DNA from: CAXYVC01 sp964292295
GTDB lineage: Bacteria > Acidobacteriota > Holophagae > Holophagales > Holophagaceae
Direction: 5' to 3'
Assembly: GCA_964292295.1 (NCBI GenBank)
Contig: CAXYVC010000005.1
Span: 1 to 58,248 of the forward strand
Length of the DNA stretch: 58,248 nt
Made by a program: the position numbers and the translations under genes. The notes below the pieces were generated by a model that worked only from the letters and a program-made list of their open reading frames with translations, made no database searches and was not told the origin of the DNA. Below, piece by piece: positions 36,007-43,993 of the stretch; positions within the stretch are counted from its first letter, which is position 1, and every line of letters starts with the position of its first letter.

Positions 36007-37355
36007 GGGACCTCCTCCTCCATGAGGGCGCGATGGAGGCGCCGCAGGGCTTCGTCGGCCTGGGCCTGGGGCAGCACGAGGCTTAGGTTGATCTCGTTGG
36101 CGCCCATGCTGATGAGTTCCACGTTGAGGTCACCCAGGGCCGTGAAGATGCGGCCGGCCACGCCCGGCGTCTCCCGCAGGCGCTCCCCCACCAGGGCGAC
36201 GATGGCCCGGTCCAGGGAGACATCCACGCAGGCGAAGGCGGAAAGCTCCTCCACCAGGGCGGCCAGGGGCGCGTCGGCCTCCAGGGTGAGGGACACGCTC
36301 ACCTCCGCCGTGGCCACCAGGTCCACGCTCACGCGATGCCGCCGGAACACGTCGGAAAGGCGCGCCAGGAAGCCGGCCTGGTGGAGCATGCGCGAAGAAC
36401 CGACCGTCAGCAGCGTCACCGGGCCTCGGCTGGCCATGGCTGTCACCGTGCAGCCCGAGCGCGCGTCGGGGGAGATCGTGGTGAAGCCACCCTCCGGGCG
36501 CTCGGTGGCGCGCACGGTGACCGGGATGCCCGCCTCCAGTGCGGGATGGATGGTCGCGGGGTGGAGCACCTTGGCACCGAAGGCGGCCAGCTCCGCGGCC
36601 TCTGCGAAGCTCAGGGCCTCCACGCTCCGGGCCCCGGGCACGACACGGGGATCGCAGGGCAGCACGCCCTCCACGTCGGTCCAGATCTGGACCTCCTCGG
36701 CCCCCAGAGCCGCTCCGAGGAGCGCCGCGGAATAGTCGCTGCCCCCCCGGCCGAGGGTGGTCGTCAGACCGTCCTCCGTGGCGCCGATGTAGCCCTGGAT
36801 GACCGCACCGCCACAGGCCTCCAGCAGCGGAGCCACGTTCCGCGCCACGGCGGCGCGGATGGCCTCCTGGTCAGGCTGCGCTTCGCCGAAGCCGGCATCG
36901 GTGCGAAGGACGGACCGGGCATCCACCAGGGGCAGCCCCGTCATTTCCGAGAAGAGGCGCGTGGAGAGGCGCTCTCCGAAGGCGGCGATGGCGTCCTGGC
37001 TGCGGGGGCTGCGCTCCCGCAGCAGCGCCACGCCGCGCAGGAGCAGCTCAAGCTCCTCCCGGAGCCGTGCCAGGTCCGAGGCCAGGCCTTCGGGAAGTCC
37101 GTCCTCCAGGCTTTTCGCGGCCGCGCCCTGGTGTCGTTCGAAGAGCTCCGCCGCCATGCGAAGGGCTCCCGCGAGGTCCCCGGACTCGGCCAGGCGCGCG
37201 GCCTCGAAGAGTGCGTTGGTGGTCTTGCCCATGGCGGAGAGCACCACCAGGGGGCGTCTCCCGAGACCCAGCTCGGCCCGGACGAGCGCCGCGACGCGGC
37301 GGAGGCCTGCGGCGTCGGCCACGGAGGAGCCGCCGAACTTCATCACGAGGCTCAT
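35997..37355 (-). CDS. lysC: Aspartate kinase
   Basis: First committed step of the aspartate family. The 452 residues contain VMKFGGSSVADAAGLRRVAA, the SAMGKTT loop, FGERLSTRLF, GYIGATEDGLTTTLGRGGSD and WTDVEGVLPCDPR. Two C-terminal ACT domains (MASRGPVTLLTVGSSRM; GVAGRIFTALGDLNVELISM with ANEINLSLVL) suggest feedback control by lysine or threonine. It overlaps asd by 4 nt. It is the long, single-polypeptide, E. coli LysC-like form. Confidence 0.94.
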   Translation of the reverse strand: MSLVMKFGGSSVADAAGLRRVAALVRAELGLGRRPLVVLSAMGKTTNALFEAARLAESGDLAGALRMAAELFERHQGAAAKSLEDGLPEGLASDLARLREELELLLRGVALLRERSPRSQDAIAAFGERLSTRLFSEMTGLPLVDARSVLRTDAGFGEAQPDQEAIRAAVARNVAPLLEACGGAVIQGYIGATEDGLTTTLGRGGSDYSAALLGAALGAEEVQIWTDVEGVLPCDPRVVPGARSVEALSFAEAAELAAFGAKVLHPATIHPALEAGIPVTVRATERPEGGFTTISPDARSGCTVTAMASRGPVTLLTVGSSRMLHQAGFLARLSDVFRRHRVSVDLVATAEVSVSLTLEADAPLAALVEELSAFACVDVSLDRAIVALVGERLRETPGVAGRIFTALGDLNVELISMGANEINLSLVLPQAQADEALRRLHRALMEEEVPCA

Positions 37356-38407
37356 CGGATCACCCCCGAAGCCAGCGCCAGTTCGGCATTCAAGAGCGAG
37401 CCCCCTGCCGCGCCCCGCTCCGTGTTGTGGCCGAGCAGGGTGAACTTGATCCCGAGGATGGGACAGCGGCGCACCCGCCCCACGTGCACCGACATGCCGC
37501 CGTCCCGCTCCACGTCCCGGCGCACCTGGGGCCGATCCTCGGCGCGGTGCAGCCGGATGGAGCGCTCGGGCGCGCTCGGCAGGCCCAGGCGCTGGGGCTC
37601 GGGGGCCCAGGCCTCCAGGGCCGCCATCACCGCTTCCGGCAAGGGATCTCCCTTCAGCCGAACGCTGACCGCCACCGTGTGTCCCTCCAGGACGGGCACG
37701 CGGTGGCATAGCGCGGACACGGCCATGCCGGCCGCCTCCACGCCACCGGCCCCGAGGGTGCCCAGGAGCTTCGGCGCCTCCGTCTCCACCTTCTGCTCCT
37801 CCCCGGGGATGAAGGGAATGACATTCCCCAGGAGGTCCAGGCTTGACACGCCGGGGTAGCCCGCACCCGAGACCGCCTGCATGGAGCTCATCAGCACCGC
37901 CTCCACGCCGAAGGCCTGGTGCAGGGGAGCCAGGGCCATGACCAGCATGGTGGTCGTGCAGTTGGGGTTCGTCAGGATGCCGCCCGCCCAGCCGCGGCGC
38001 GCCTGCTGCCATCCAAGAAGCCCGAGGTGCGCCGGGTTCACCTCCGGCACGAGCAGGGGCACGTCCGGCTCCAGCCGGAAGGCGCTGGCGTTCGAGAAGA
38101 CCAGGCAGCCCCTCCGGGCGAAGGCGGGCTCGAGCTCCCGGGCGACGTCCGCGTCGAGGGCGCTGAAGACCACCGGCGCGGCCGTACAGTCGGGATCGCA
38201 GGCCTCGATCAGCTGCGCGGAGCGCCCCGCGTGGGATGGTCCATCCAGGTGCCAGTGGCAGGCGTCCCCATAGGGCTTGCCGAGGCTGCGGGCACTGGCT
38301 GCCAGGTGCCGGATTTCGAAGGCGGGATGGGATGCCAGGCGGCGGACGAAGCGTTGTCCGACCAGGCCGGTGGCACCCAGGATGGTGACTGGGATGCGGG
38401 AAGACAT
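37352..38407 (-). CDS. asd: Aspartate-semialdehyde dehydrogenase
   Basis: NADPH-dependent reduction of aspartyl phosphate to aspartate semialdehyde. The 351 residues begin VTILGATGLVGQRFVRRLAS and carry the catalytic Cys in LTNPNCTTTML, QAVSGAGYPGVSSLD and CHRVPVLEGHTVAVSV. The layout (SGAGYPG, NCTTT) is that of the archaeal/fungal-type branch rather than E. coli Asd. It lies 57 bp downstream of the M20 peptidase gene and overlaps lysC by 4 nt. Confidence 0.94.
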   Translation of the reverse strand: MSSRIPVTILGATGLVGQRFVRRLASHPAFEIRHLAASARSLGKPYGDACHWHLDGPSHAGRSAQLIEACDPDCTAAPVVFSALDADVARELEPAFARRGCLVFSNASAFRLEPDVPLLVPEVNPAHLGLLGWQQARRGWAGGILTNPNCTTTMLVMALAPLHQAFGVEAVLMSSMQAVSGAGYPGVSSLDLLGNVIPFIPGEEQKVETEAPKLLGTLGAGGVEAAGMAVSALCHRVPVLEGHTVAVSVRLKGDPLPEAVMAALEAWAPEPQRLGLPSAPERSIRLHRAEDRPQVRRDVERDGGMSVHVGRVRRCPILGIKFTLLGHNTERGAAGGSLLNAELALASGVIR

Positions 38408-38464
38408 GTCTGGAGCTCCAGGAAAGGTTGAAACGGAAACCGAAAAGGGGTGACTGGAACGGGC

Positions 38465-39532
38465 TCAGGCCGATGCGCCGGGTTGGCGCACCGGCCCACG
38501 TTTCGCGGGCTGCTCCTCGATGGCGTCCCGCCCCATGCGCAGCAGGTGCTTCGCCAGGCGGAGATTCAAGTCCACGCCGGCATCCAGCTCATCCAGGCCG
38601 ATGCGCTCGTCCGGGCCGTGGGCCCAGCGGATGGAGCCCGGGCCCGCCAGCACCACGGTACCTTTCCGGGCGAGGTTCCGCAGGCAGGGCGCATCCGATC
38701 CGAAGGGCACCGGCGCGTGCGTGAAGCCTTCCAGCCGCGGATAGCGGTCGTGGGGCTCGGACAGAAGGAGCTCCGCCTCCCCCTCGGGAGGCATGAGCAC
38801 CTGGATGTCCGCGGCAAGGCGCGACTGGGGAACAGTCCTGGCAAAGAGGTGCGCTTCCGCGAAGTCCGGCACCACGTTCGGCGCCTGGCCGCCCTCCAGG
38901 CGACCGAGGTTCCAGGAATCGGAACCCAGCTCCCGATCCTCGGCGGCAGGACGCTGCCGCAGCCGCTCCAGCCACGCCATCAGGGGCCAGAGGGCGGAAT
39001 GTCCATCCTCGGGCCGGCTCGAGTGGGCGGCCCTCCCCCGGCAGCGCAGCAGGTGGTGCTGGATGCCGCGCTGGCCCGTGGCCAGCTTTCCGTCGGTGGG
39101 TTCTCCGCACACCACGGCCTCGCAGGCCCGGAGCCGCGGGGCCAGGTCGAGGGCAGCCCGGGCGCCGAGGCTGTCGGTCTCCTCGCCCACGACCCCCAGC
39201 CAGGCCACGTCGCGGACACCCGCGTCCAGCAGTTCGGCTACCGCCCCCAGCTGGGCCACGATCTGCCCCTTGGCGTCGCAAGCGCCGCGCCCATGCAGCC
39301 AGGCCCCCGCGAGCATCGGCGCGACGAAGGGCGGCACCGTGTCGAGGTGGGTGGAGAAGAGCACCCGGGGACGCCCCCACAGCGCCAGCACATTGCTGCG
39401 CCCCGGCGCCACCTCCTGCAGGTGGACCCGCGCCCCCAGCGACGTCAGGAGCGGCACCAGGCCTGGCAGCAGGGCCTCCTCCCGGCCGGAGCTGGAATCC
39501 AGGGCGCACAACACCAGGAGCCGGTCGGCCAA
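38465..39532 (-). CDS. dapE: M20 zinc amidohydrolase, probable succinyl-diaminopimelate desuccinylase
   Basis: A 355-residue M20-family hydrolase. Metal ligands are visible in FSTHLDTVPP, GRGACDAKGQIVA, GVVGEETDSLG (catalytic Glu pair), VCGEPTDGKLATGQRG and the C-terminal WAHGPDERIGLDEL. Leading the lysine operon, its expected job is removal of succinate from N-succinyl-diaminopimelate; related ArgE- or LysK-type deacylases are the alternatives. The earliest usable start is TTG 39530-39532 with a poor ribosome binding site, so the start is uncertain. Confidence 0.85.
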   Translation of the reverse strand: MADRLLVLCALDSSSGREEALLPGLVPLLTSLGARVHLQEVAPGRSNVLALWGRPRVLFSTHLDTVPPFVAPMLAGAWLHGRGACDAKGQIVAQLGAVAELLDAGVRDVAWLGVVGEETDSLGARAALDLAPRLRACEAVVCGEPTDGKLATGQRGIQHHLLRCRGRAAHSSRPEDGHSALWPLMAWLERLRQRPAAEDRELGSDSWNLGRLEGGQAPNVVPDFAEAHLFARTVPQSRLAADIQVLMPPEGEAELLLSEPHDRYPRLEGFTHAPVPFGSDAPCLRNLARKGTVVLAGPGSIRWAHGPDERIGLDELDAGVDLNLRLAKHLLRMGRDAIEEQPAKRGPVRQPGASA

Positions 39533-39940
39533 CCGGGTTCTGCGGTCAGGGGTCGTTTCGTGGTCCGCGGCGCCCCTGCTACCAGATGGCCCCCCGAAAG
39601 AAAACTCGCAAACCCCCCCCGGGGCCTCCCCTTTGGCCCCCCGGGGCGGGAAGGCGGAGACAGCCGCCGGGATTTAGCCCGGACGTCCAGGATCTGCGCA
39701 CCGATGAGTGTTCGCAGGTCCTTCGGCGATCCTCCCCTTTCACATCGGGTCACAGGGCTCATCACCCTCGCCGCTGCTACTGATGGGGACCGCTCCTCCA
39801 TCGGATGCCCCATCCTGGCATGTGCGGCGATGCACCCGCAAGGGCATGGCCGTCGAAAACCGTCCTGAGCTGTCCAGTCACGCTATGCAATAGCGCACGG
39901 GCCATCCCCACGCTTCCTTCCATTACATTCATCATGTGGG
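39533..39940. other. 408-bp non-coding region upstream of the lysine operon
   Basis: No gene is supported here. A GC-rich hairpin (GGGGCC ... GGCCCC, about 39619-39641) is followed on the minus strand by a T-rich stretch, a possible terminator or attenuator for the lysine operon transcript. A small palindrome, CGCTAT-gca-ATAGCG, lies at 39881-39895. Lysine-riboswitch consensus elements were not found. The segment marks the change from core to accessory DNA. Confidence 0.4.
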
Positions 39941-40624
39941 TCATTTCCTGTAGTCCTGGTCGTTGAAGAGCAGATAGACCCGCCCAGCTTTGGCATCCCA
40001 GACGGAGACGACGCTTCCGTCGGCGTTCGAGGCAATATCGTAGGTTCGCAGGGGACGGTCCAAAGCGACAGGCACGCCCCAGGCGAACTGGGTGGCAACC
40101 GTTACATCCCCGCCTTTAAGGGCCAGGTTCCACCGGATCCTTCCGTTCACCGTCCTCAGGAGGAACACGCTGACGGGGTCCGGAGTAAAATAGTTTGGCA
40201 GGATAACTACCCTGAAATAGGGTAGGCCGGAAATGGAGGCCAAGAGCCGGGGTTCCCCTAAGGGCAACAAATTAGAATAGTCTAGACACCCCCCTCGCCC
40301 GGCCTCGGCCTCGATCGCCGCAAGGGGTCGTTCATCCCGGACCACGGTGCGGGTCTTCCGGTCGCAGCGAAGGATCCGGGTTTCCTGGTTCCGGGTCTGG
40401 TAGATGATCCAGACCCGCGAGCCGTCCACGGAAACGCGACTTGTCCATGGGTCAAACGGCTTTGGAAGCAGTTCCTCCAGGGGTACGCAGAGATCGTATC
40501 GCTGGGGTCGAAGGCCCCCGAAGACCTGGATGAAGGCCCCGACTGCTCCCAGCATCAGGAGGACTGCCCCCAGACGCAGAAAGACCTGCTGCCGTTTCAA
40601 CCATCCCAGCACACGTTTAATCAT
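39941..40624 (-). CDS. Membrane-anchored protein of unknown function
   Basis: A 227-residue protein with an N-terminal basic stretch and one transmembrane segment (VFLRLGAVLLMLGAVGAFIQ), then a mainly beta extracytoplasmic domain with repeated strand patterns such as RVSVDGSRVWIIYQTRN, RILRCDRKTRTVVRDE and SNADGSVVSVWDAKAGRVYL that look like propeller blades. No family is recognised. The ATG at 40622-40624 overlaps the small upstream ORF; the alternative start at 40645 adds seven residues. Codon use is less GC-rich than in the lysine operon. Confidence 0.6.
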   Translation of the reverse strand: MIKRVLGWLKRQQVFLRLGAVLLMLGAVGAFIQVFGGLRPQRYDLCVPLEELLPKPFDPWTSRVSVDGSRVWIIYQTRNQETRILRCDRKTRTVVRDERPLAAIEAEAGRGGCLDYSNLLPLGEPRLLASISGLPYFRVVILPNYFTPDPVSVFLLRTVNGRIRWNLALKGGDVTVATQFAWGVPVALDRPLRTYDIASNADGSVVSVWDAKAGRVYLLFNDQDYRK

Positions 40625-40748
40625 AAGCTTCCTTTTCGGATGCAAAGGCGGTCACGGGGAAATCCTGGGCGATCTGGTCCACGATCCATTTGGCGATCTT
40701 CTTGTGCTTCACCGTACCGTGATTGGCCTTGAACAAATACCACTTCAT
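40617..40748 (-). CDS. Small ORF of 43 residues, possible remnant
   Basis: Encodes MKWYLFKANHGTVKHKKIAK and 23 more residues, ending SEKEAYD, in frame with longer open sequence up to 41027 that looks non-coding. Its stop overlaps the start of the next gene (ATGATTAA), as in coupled pairs. It could be a true small gene, or the 3' remnant of a larger one. Confidence 0.35.
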   Translation of the reverse strand: MKWYLFKANHGTVKHKKIAKWIVDQIAQDFPVTAFASEKEAYD

Positions 40749-41825
40749 TCGGGGTATCTGACGGCGCTCCGTGCCGTGTCCGAAATCGCGGCAATCCCGT
40801 CGGTGCCTGGCTCGCGCCATGCGCCAGGCGCCCCGCTGCGCAAGAATGGGAGGCGTGCAGGAGCCCCGTCCGAGATGGAACCCGACAACGCCCCATCCCT
40901 TCCAGCCCCTTCGAAGCCCGTGGGCCCCCCCCATGCAGAGCCCCCAAAGGGGCGCCCCTTCCTCGGCCAGGTCCGCGAGCTGCTCGACATGATCAATATC
41001 GAACAGCCCAGTCCAGAATTGGGGCAAAATCGCGCTTTTTTGGTGATTTGATTAAAGATAACACTCTGTTCATCTTCGATCAGTTGTGCCATCTCCGTTC
41101 TTTCCGTGCACGTAAGTTCAATGGAATTCATCGGAGGTCAGGTTTCGGTTCGCACTGGTTCGCAAAAATGTCCGGTTGAACGAATGAACTCTATTGCCCT
41201 GGTCAGCACCCAGAGCACCTCCCTCCCCTGCCGACCGAAGGCTCGGACGGAGAGTACAGGCAGAACCATCCGTTGCACGCCTCAGACTGGAATCAGTCCA
41301 GCCAACACCCGACTGAAGCCTCATCTATTGCTTCTCGGGAGAGACATCAGGGGAGAAACTTAGGCAACCAAGAAATTCCGGTCTGCATATTCAAGGGGTA
41401 ACCCAAAATGCTGAAGCCCCCAAACACCTCTCGCCCGTCCCTCCTGGAGAGCCTCATTGAGGCTGAAATCGAAGCGCGCCTTCTCAGAGAGCATCCACCC
41501 ACAGAAATGAGCGCTCCTCAGCTTATGGAGCCCTTTGGGAGTGTTCCGCAGCACAATTTGGAGGATCCTCGTCTTCCTCGGATTCTCCGGATGGGATTGG
41601 CCCGCCAGCGCGAGCCTGGGTCCAACTGAAGATGGCGTTTGTGACTATTTGTGTGACCCGTGAGCCAATTTGAGAGGAGACACGCCTCTTCTCAGCACGA
41701 CTATCAACCTTCAGATATGATGTGCACATATCCGGTATCTCCCTATCTCGTCCACACAATTCAAAAAGGGTTACCGGCTCTTGATACAACCCTTTGGCAC
41801 AAGATATGAATGGAGAAATGGCAAA
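40749..41825. other. About 1.1 kb with no supported gene
   Basis: Open frames here are short and lack recognisable domains or good start signals. The base composition falls steadily toward the AT-rich gene on the right. The content looks like decayed accessory sequence. No tRNA, insertion-sequence inverted repeat or att-like duplication was recognised. Confidence 0.45.
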
Positions 41826-43841
41826 ATGGAACAGGCATCCAATGTCCGCTATCGAGCTGAAAAGGTATATAAAAATTCACGTGAAAAATTCGGCTACCTA
41901 ATTCGAGAAGTAGTCTCCAACGCCATTCACGCCGTCATTATTCGCAAACGAATTAGACAACACGAAGAATATACCCCAAGGGTTGGTTTTTCAGTAGACC
42001 ATAGCGAATCATCAATTTTGTTAACAATTACTGATAATGGTGATGGATTCACAGAGTTGAATCGTCATCACTTTACCCACCTTGATTCCAAAAATACCGA
42101 AAAAGACAAATTACATTTTCATCCACAAGGCCAAGGGCGATTGGCAATAGTTTATTTCTCAGATAGGGCGACATACTCATCCATTTACGTTGATAAAACA
42201 GGAAATACACAAAAGAGAGAATTCGATTATCCAGAAGCTACAACAACACTCTTTGATCTTGTGGCATTTGAATGTTACCCAACCGATGAAACTGAAGTTG
42301 GAACATCCCTGCAAATTACAATCGACCGACAGCATACCATTGGAAGAGCTAACACATTTTTCTCAAAATACCCAGACGTTAATACTCTTCAAAGTTGGTT
42401 TGTTGAGCATTTTTTCCCATTCTTCATGGAGGACGACGGATTCGAGCTAACCATCAATTACAATGGAGACGGAAAAACAATCAACAAACAATCAATTGAA
42501 AGAGATGTACAACGAATTCCATTTTCTGTCCCTCTCGGGAATGGAATTGAACCGACCAACTTCACCACTTGGCTGGTTTCGAAACAAGATAAGCCTAAAA
42601 CCAAAAATCAGGTCCGGTGCTACGCGCGACACCTAAGTGCCGAGCTAGATGGAGCCAAGATCGAGTATGAAATCGATATTCCAAACGCCTATGATTGGAT
42701 TTTAACATCCGATTTTTTTGACGATAATGTCGACGAGAAAGGAGACAAACTTCATATCAACAATGACACAATTACAATGATTCAAGATGGCCTGAACAAA
42801 GCATTAGATAGCCATTTTGCCGCACAAATTGAGAAATGCAGAAAAACAACAAAACGAAATATTGATTCAGCAAAGGCAAAATTCCACTCTCTTTCAATTT
42901 TTATTGACCATGACAAGGAATGCGAAACCAAGCGCATCCTCGGCGAGACAGATATCGTCAATCGCGCTGTTGAAATCAAAGGAAAAATTGAAAAGGCATA
43001 TTGGGCATCCCCCACAATTGACAACGATGAAATCAACAAACTAATCAACTCGTCGCTCCACATCTATATCGACCACAGGAACAGAGTCCTACAGCGATTC
43101 ATGGAGCTAATTCGCCGTTTCGATGATTCAGGAGTAGCTAAAAAGGAGCCTGAAGACGATGTGCACGATCTTTTCTTACGTAGAGGTGAAAACTTAAAAA
43201 ACACTGAAAATGTCAATCACCTTCACAATCTTTGGATATTGGACGATAAATTTACAATTTTTTCTGAAACCTTTCAAGCCAAAAGCACGAAAAGGGGCCA
43301 AGGAGCCTCAGACATTTACTTGTGGACAGACGACTCCGAAAAGACTAGAGAACTTTTGATTCTTGAGCTTAAATCAACATCTGTTGCACATAACGCTGGC
43401 GACAAATACGAGAGCATGGTGTCACAGATAAGAAGGTATGCTGCGCAATTTTATCAGGATCCCCAAAAAATGCTTAATTGGCACACAGATCCAGACAAAA
43501 TAATGTATACAGGGATTATTTTAGCAAGAAAAAGCGACGTATACAAAGAAATCAACTCAAACAACAGTGGCTCTTCACCAGAAAAAATACCCTTCCTTGA
43601 ATCTTCCTATTATTTCAACGAAAAGTTTGCGATCGAAAAGGACCCTTCCGCAGAGCCAAAATTCAAAAAAATTCGGATCGAGATGTACTCGTATGAAGAC
43701 ATGTATCAATTAGCATCTGCTAGAAATAATGTATTTTTTAAATTACTCAAAGGAGAATTCGGAATAACACAAGAAGACTCAACGGAAATTAATCAATCTC
43801 AAGATGAATTGCCCGAATTTCAGAATTCTGCCTGCGAATAA
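41826..43841 (+). CDS. GHKL ATPase fused to a PD-(D/E)XK-like nuclease, candidate single-gene defence protein
   Basis: A 671-residue soluble protein. The N-terminal GHKL (Hsp90/MutL/MORC-like) ATPase has the N-box EVVSNAIHA (Glu28, Asn32), the DxGxG motif ITDNGDGF (Asp70) and a G-box GQGRLAI (102-108). A long middle region follows, including helical segments rich in Lys and Glu. The C-terminal domain has HNLWILDDKFTIF, Asp496 in ASDIYLW, ELLILELKSTS with Glu514 and Lys516, and a following QIRRYAAQF, the order of a PD-(D/E)XK core with its QxxxY helix. The gene is far more AT-rich than its neighbours, which indicates transfer. ATG 41826 has GGAG 10 nt upstream; TTG 41781 is the alternative. 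It stands alone. Phage or plasmid defence is inferred. Confidence 0.8.
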   Translation: MEQASNVRYRAEKVYKNSREKFGYLIREVVSNAIHAVIIRKRIRQHEEYTPRVGFSVDHSESSILLTITDNGDGFTELNRHHFTHLDSKNTEKDKLHFHPQGQGRLAIVYFSDRATYSSIYVDKTGNTQKREFDYPEATTTLFDLVAFECYPTDETEVGTSLQITIDRQHTIGRANTFFSKYPDVNTLQSWFVEHFFPFFMEDDGFELTINYNGDGKTINKQSIERDVQRIPFSVPLGNGIEPTNFTTWLVSKQDKPKTKNQVRCYARHLSAELDGAKIEYEIDIPNAYDWILTSDFFDDNVDEKGDKLHINNDTITMIQDGLNKALDSHFAAQIEKCRKTTKRNIDSAKAKFHSLSIFIDHDKECETKRILGETDIVNRAVEIKGKIEKAYWASPTIDNDEINKLINSSLHIYIDHRNRVLQRFMELIRRFDDSGVAKKEPEDDVHDLFLRRGENLKNTENVNHLHNLWILDDKFTIFSETFQAKSTKRGQGASDIYLWTDDSEKTRELLILELKSTSVAHNAGDKYESMVSQIRRYAAQFYQDPQKMLNWHTDPDKIMYTGIILARKSDVYKEINSNNSGSSPEKIPFLESSYYFNEKFAIEKDPSAEPKFKKIRIEMYSYEDMYQLASARNNVFFKLLKGEFGITQEDSTEINQSQDELPEFQNSACE

Positions 43842-43993
43842 ACCAAAAGATACAATTACAATTACAGCCCTACGCCATTGAATTGAATCCAATATTACTA
43901 TCGCAATTTTATTAAATTCAACAACAAGTATGCCTATGACTAGGTCAATGCGCATATCCGAGCTAGCAATTGGCAGAAACTAATCAATTTTCG

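Noticed and set aside
39533..39940. Lysine riboswitch or a tRNA-like fold (CCGGGCTAAATCCCGG on the minus strand)
   Set aside because: None of the conserved L-box blocks was found, and the tRNA-like hairpin has no acceptor or anticodon arms.
41408..41629. 73-codon plus-strand ORF
   Set aside because: It has no recognisable motif, a weakly spaced ribosome binding site and composition typical of the surrounding non-coding DNA.
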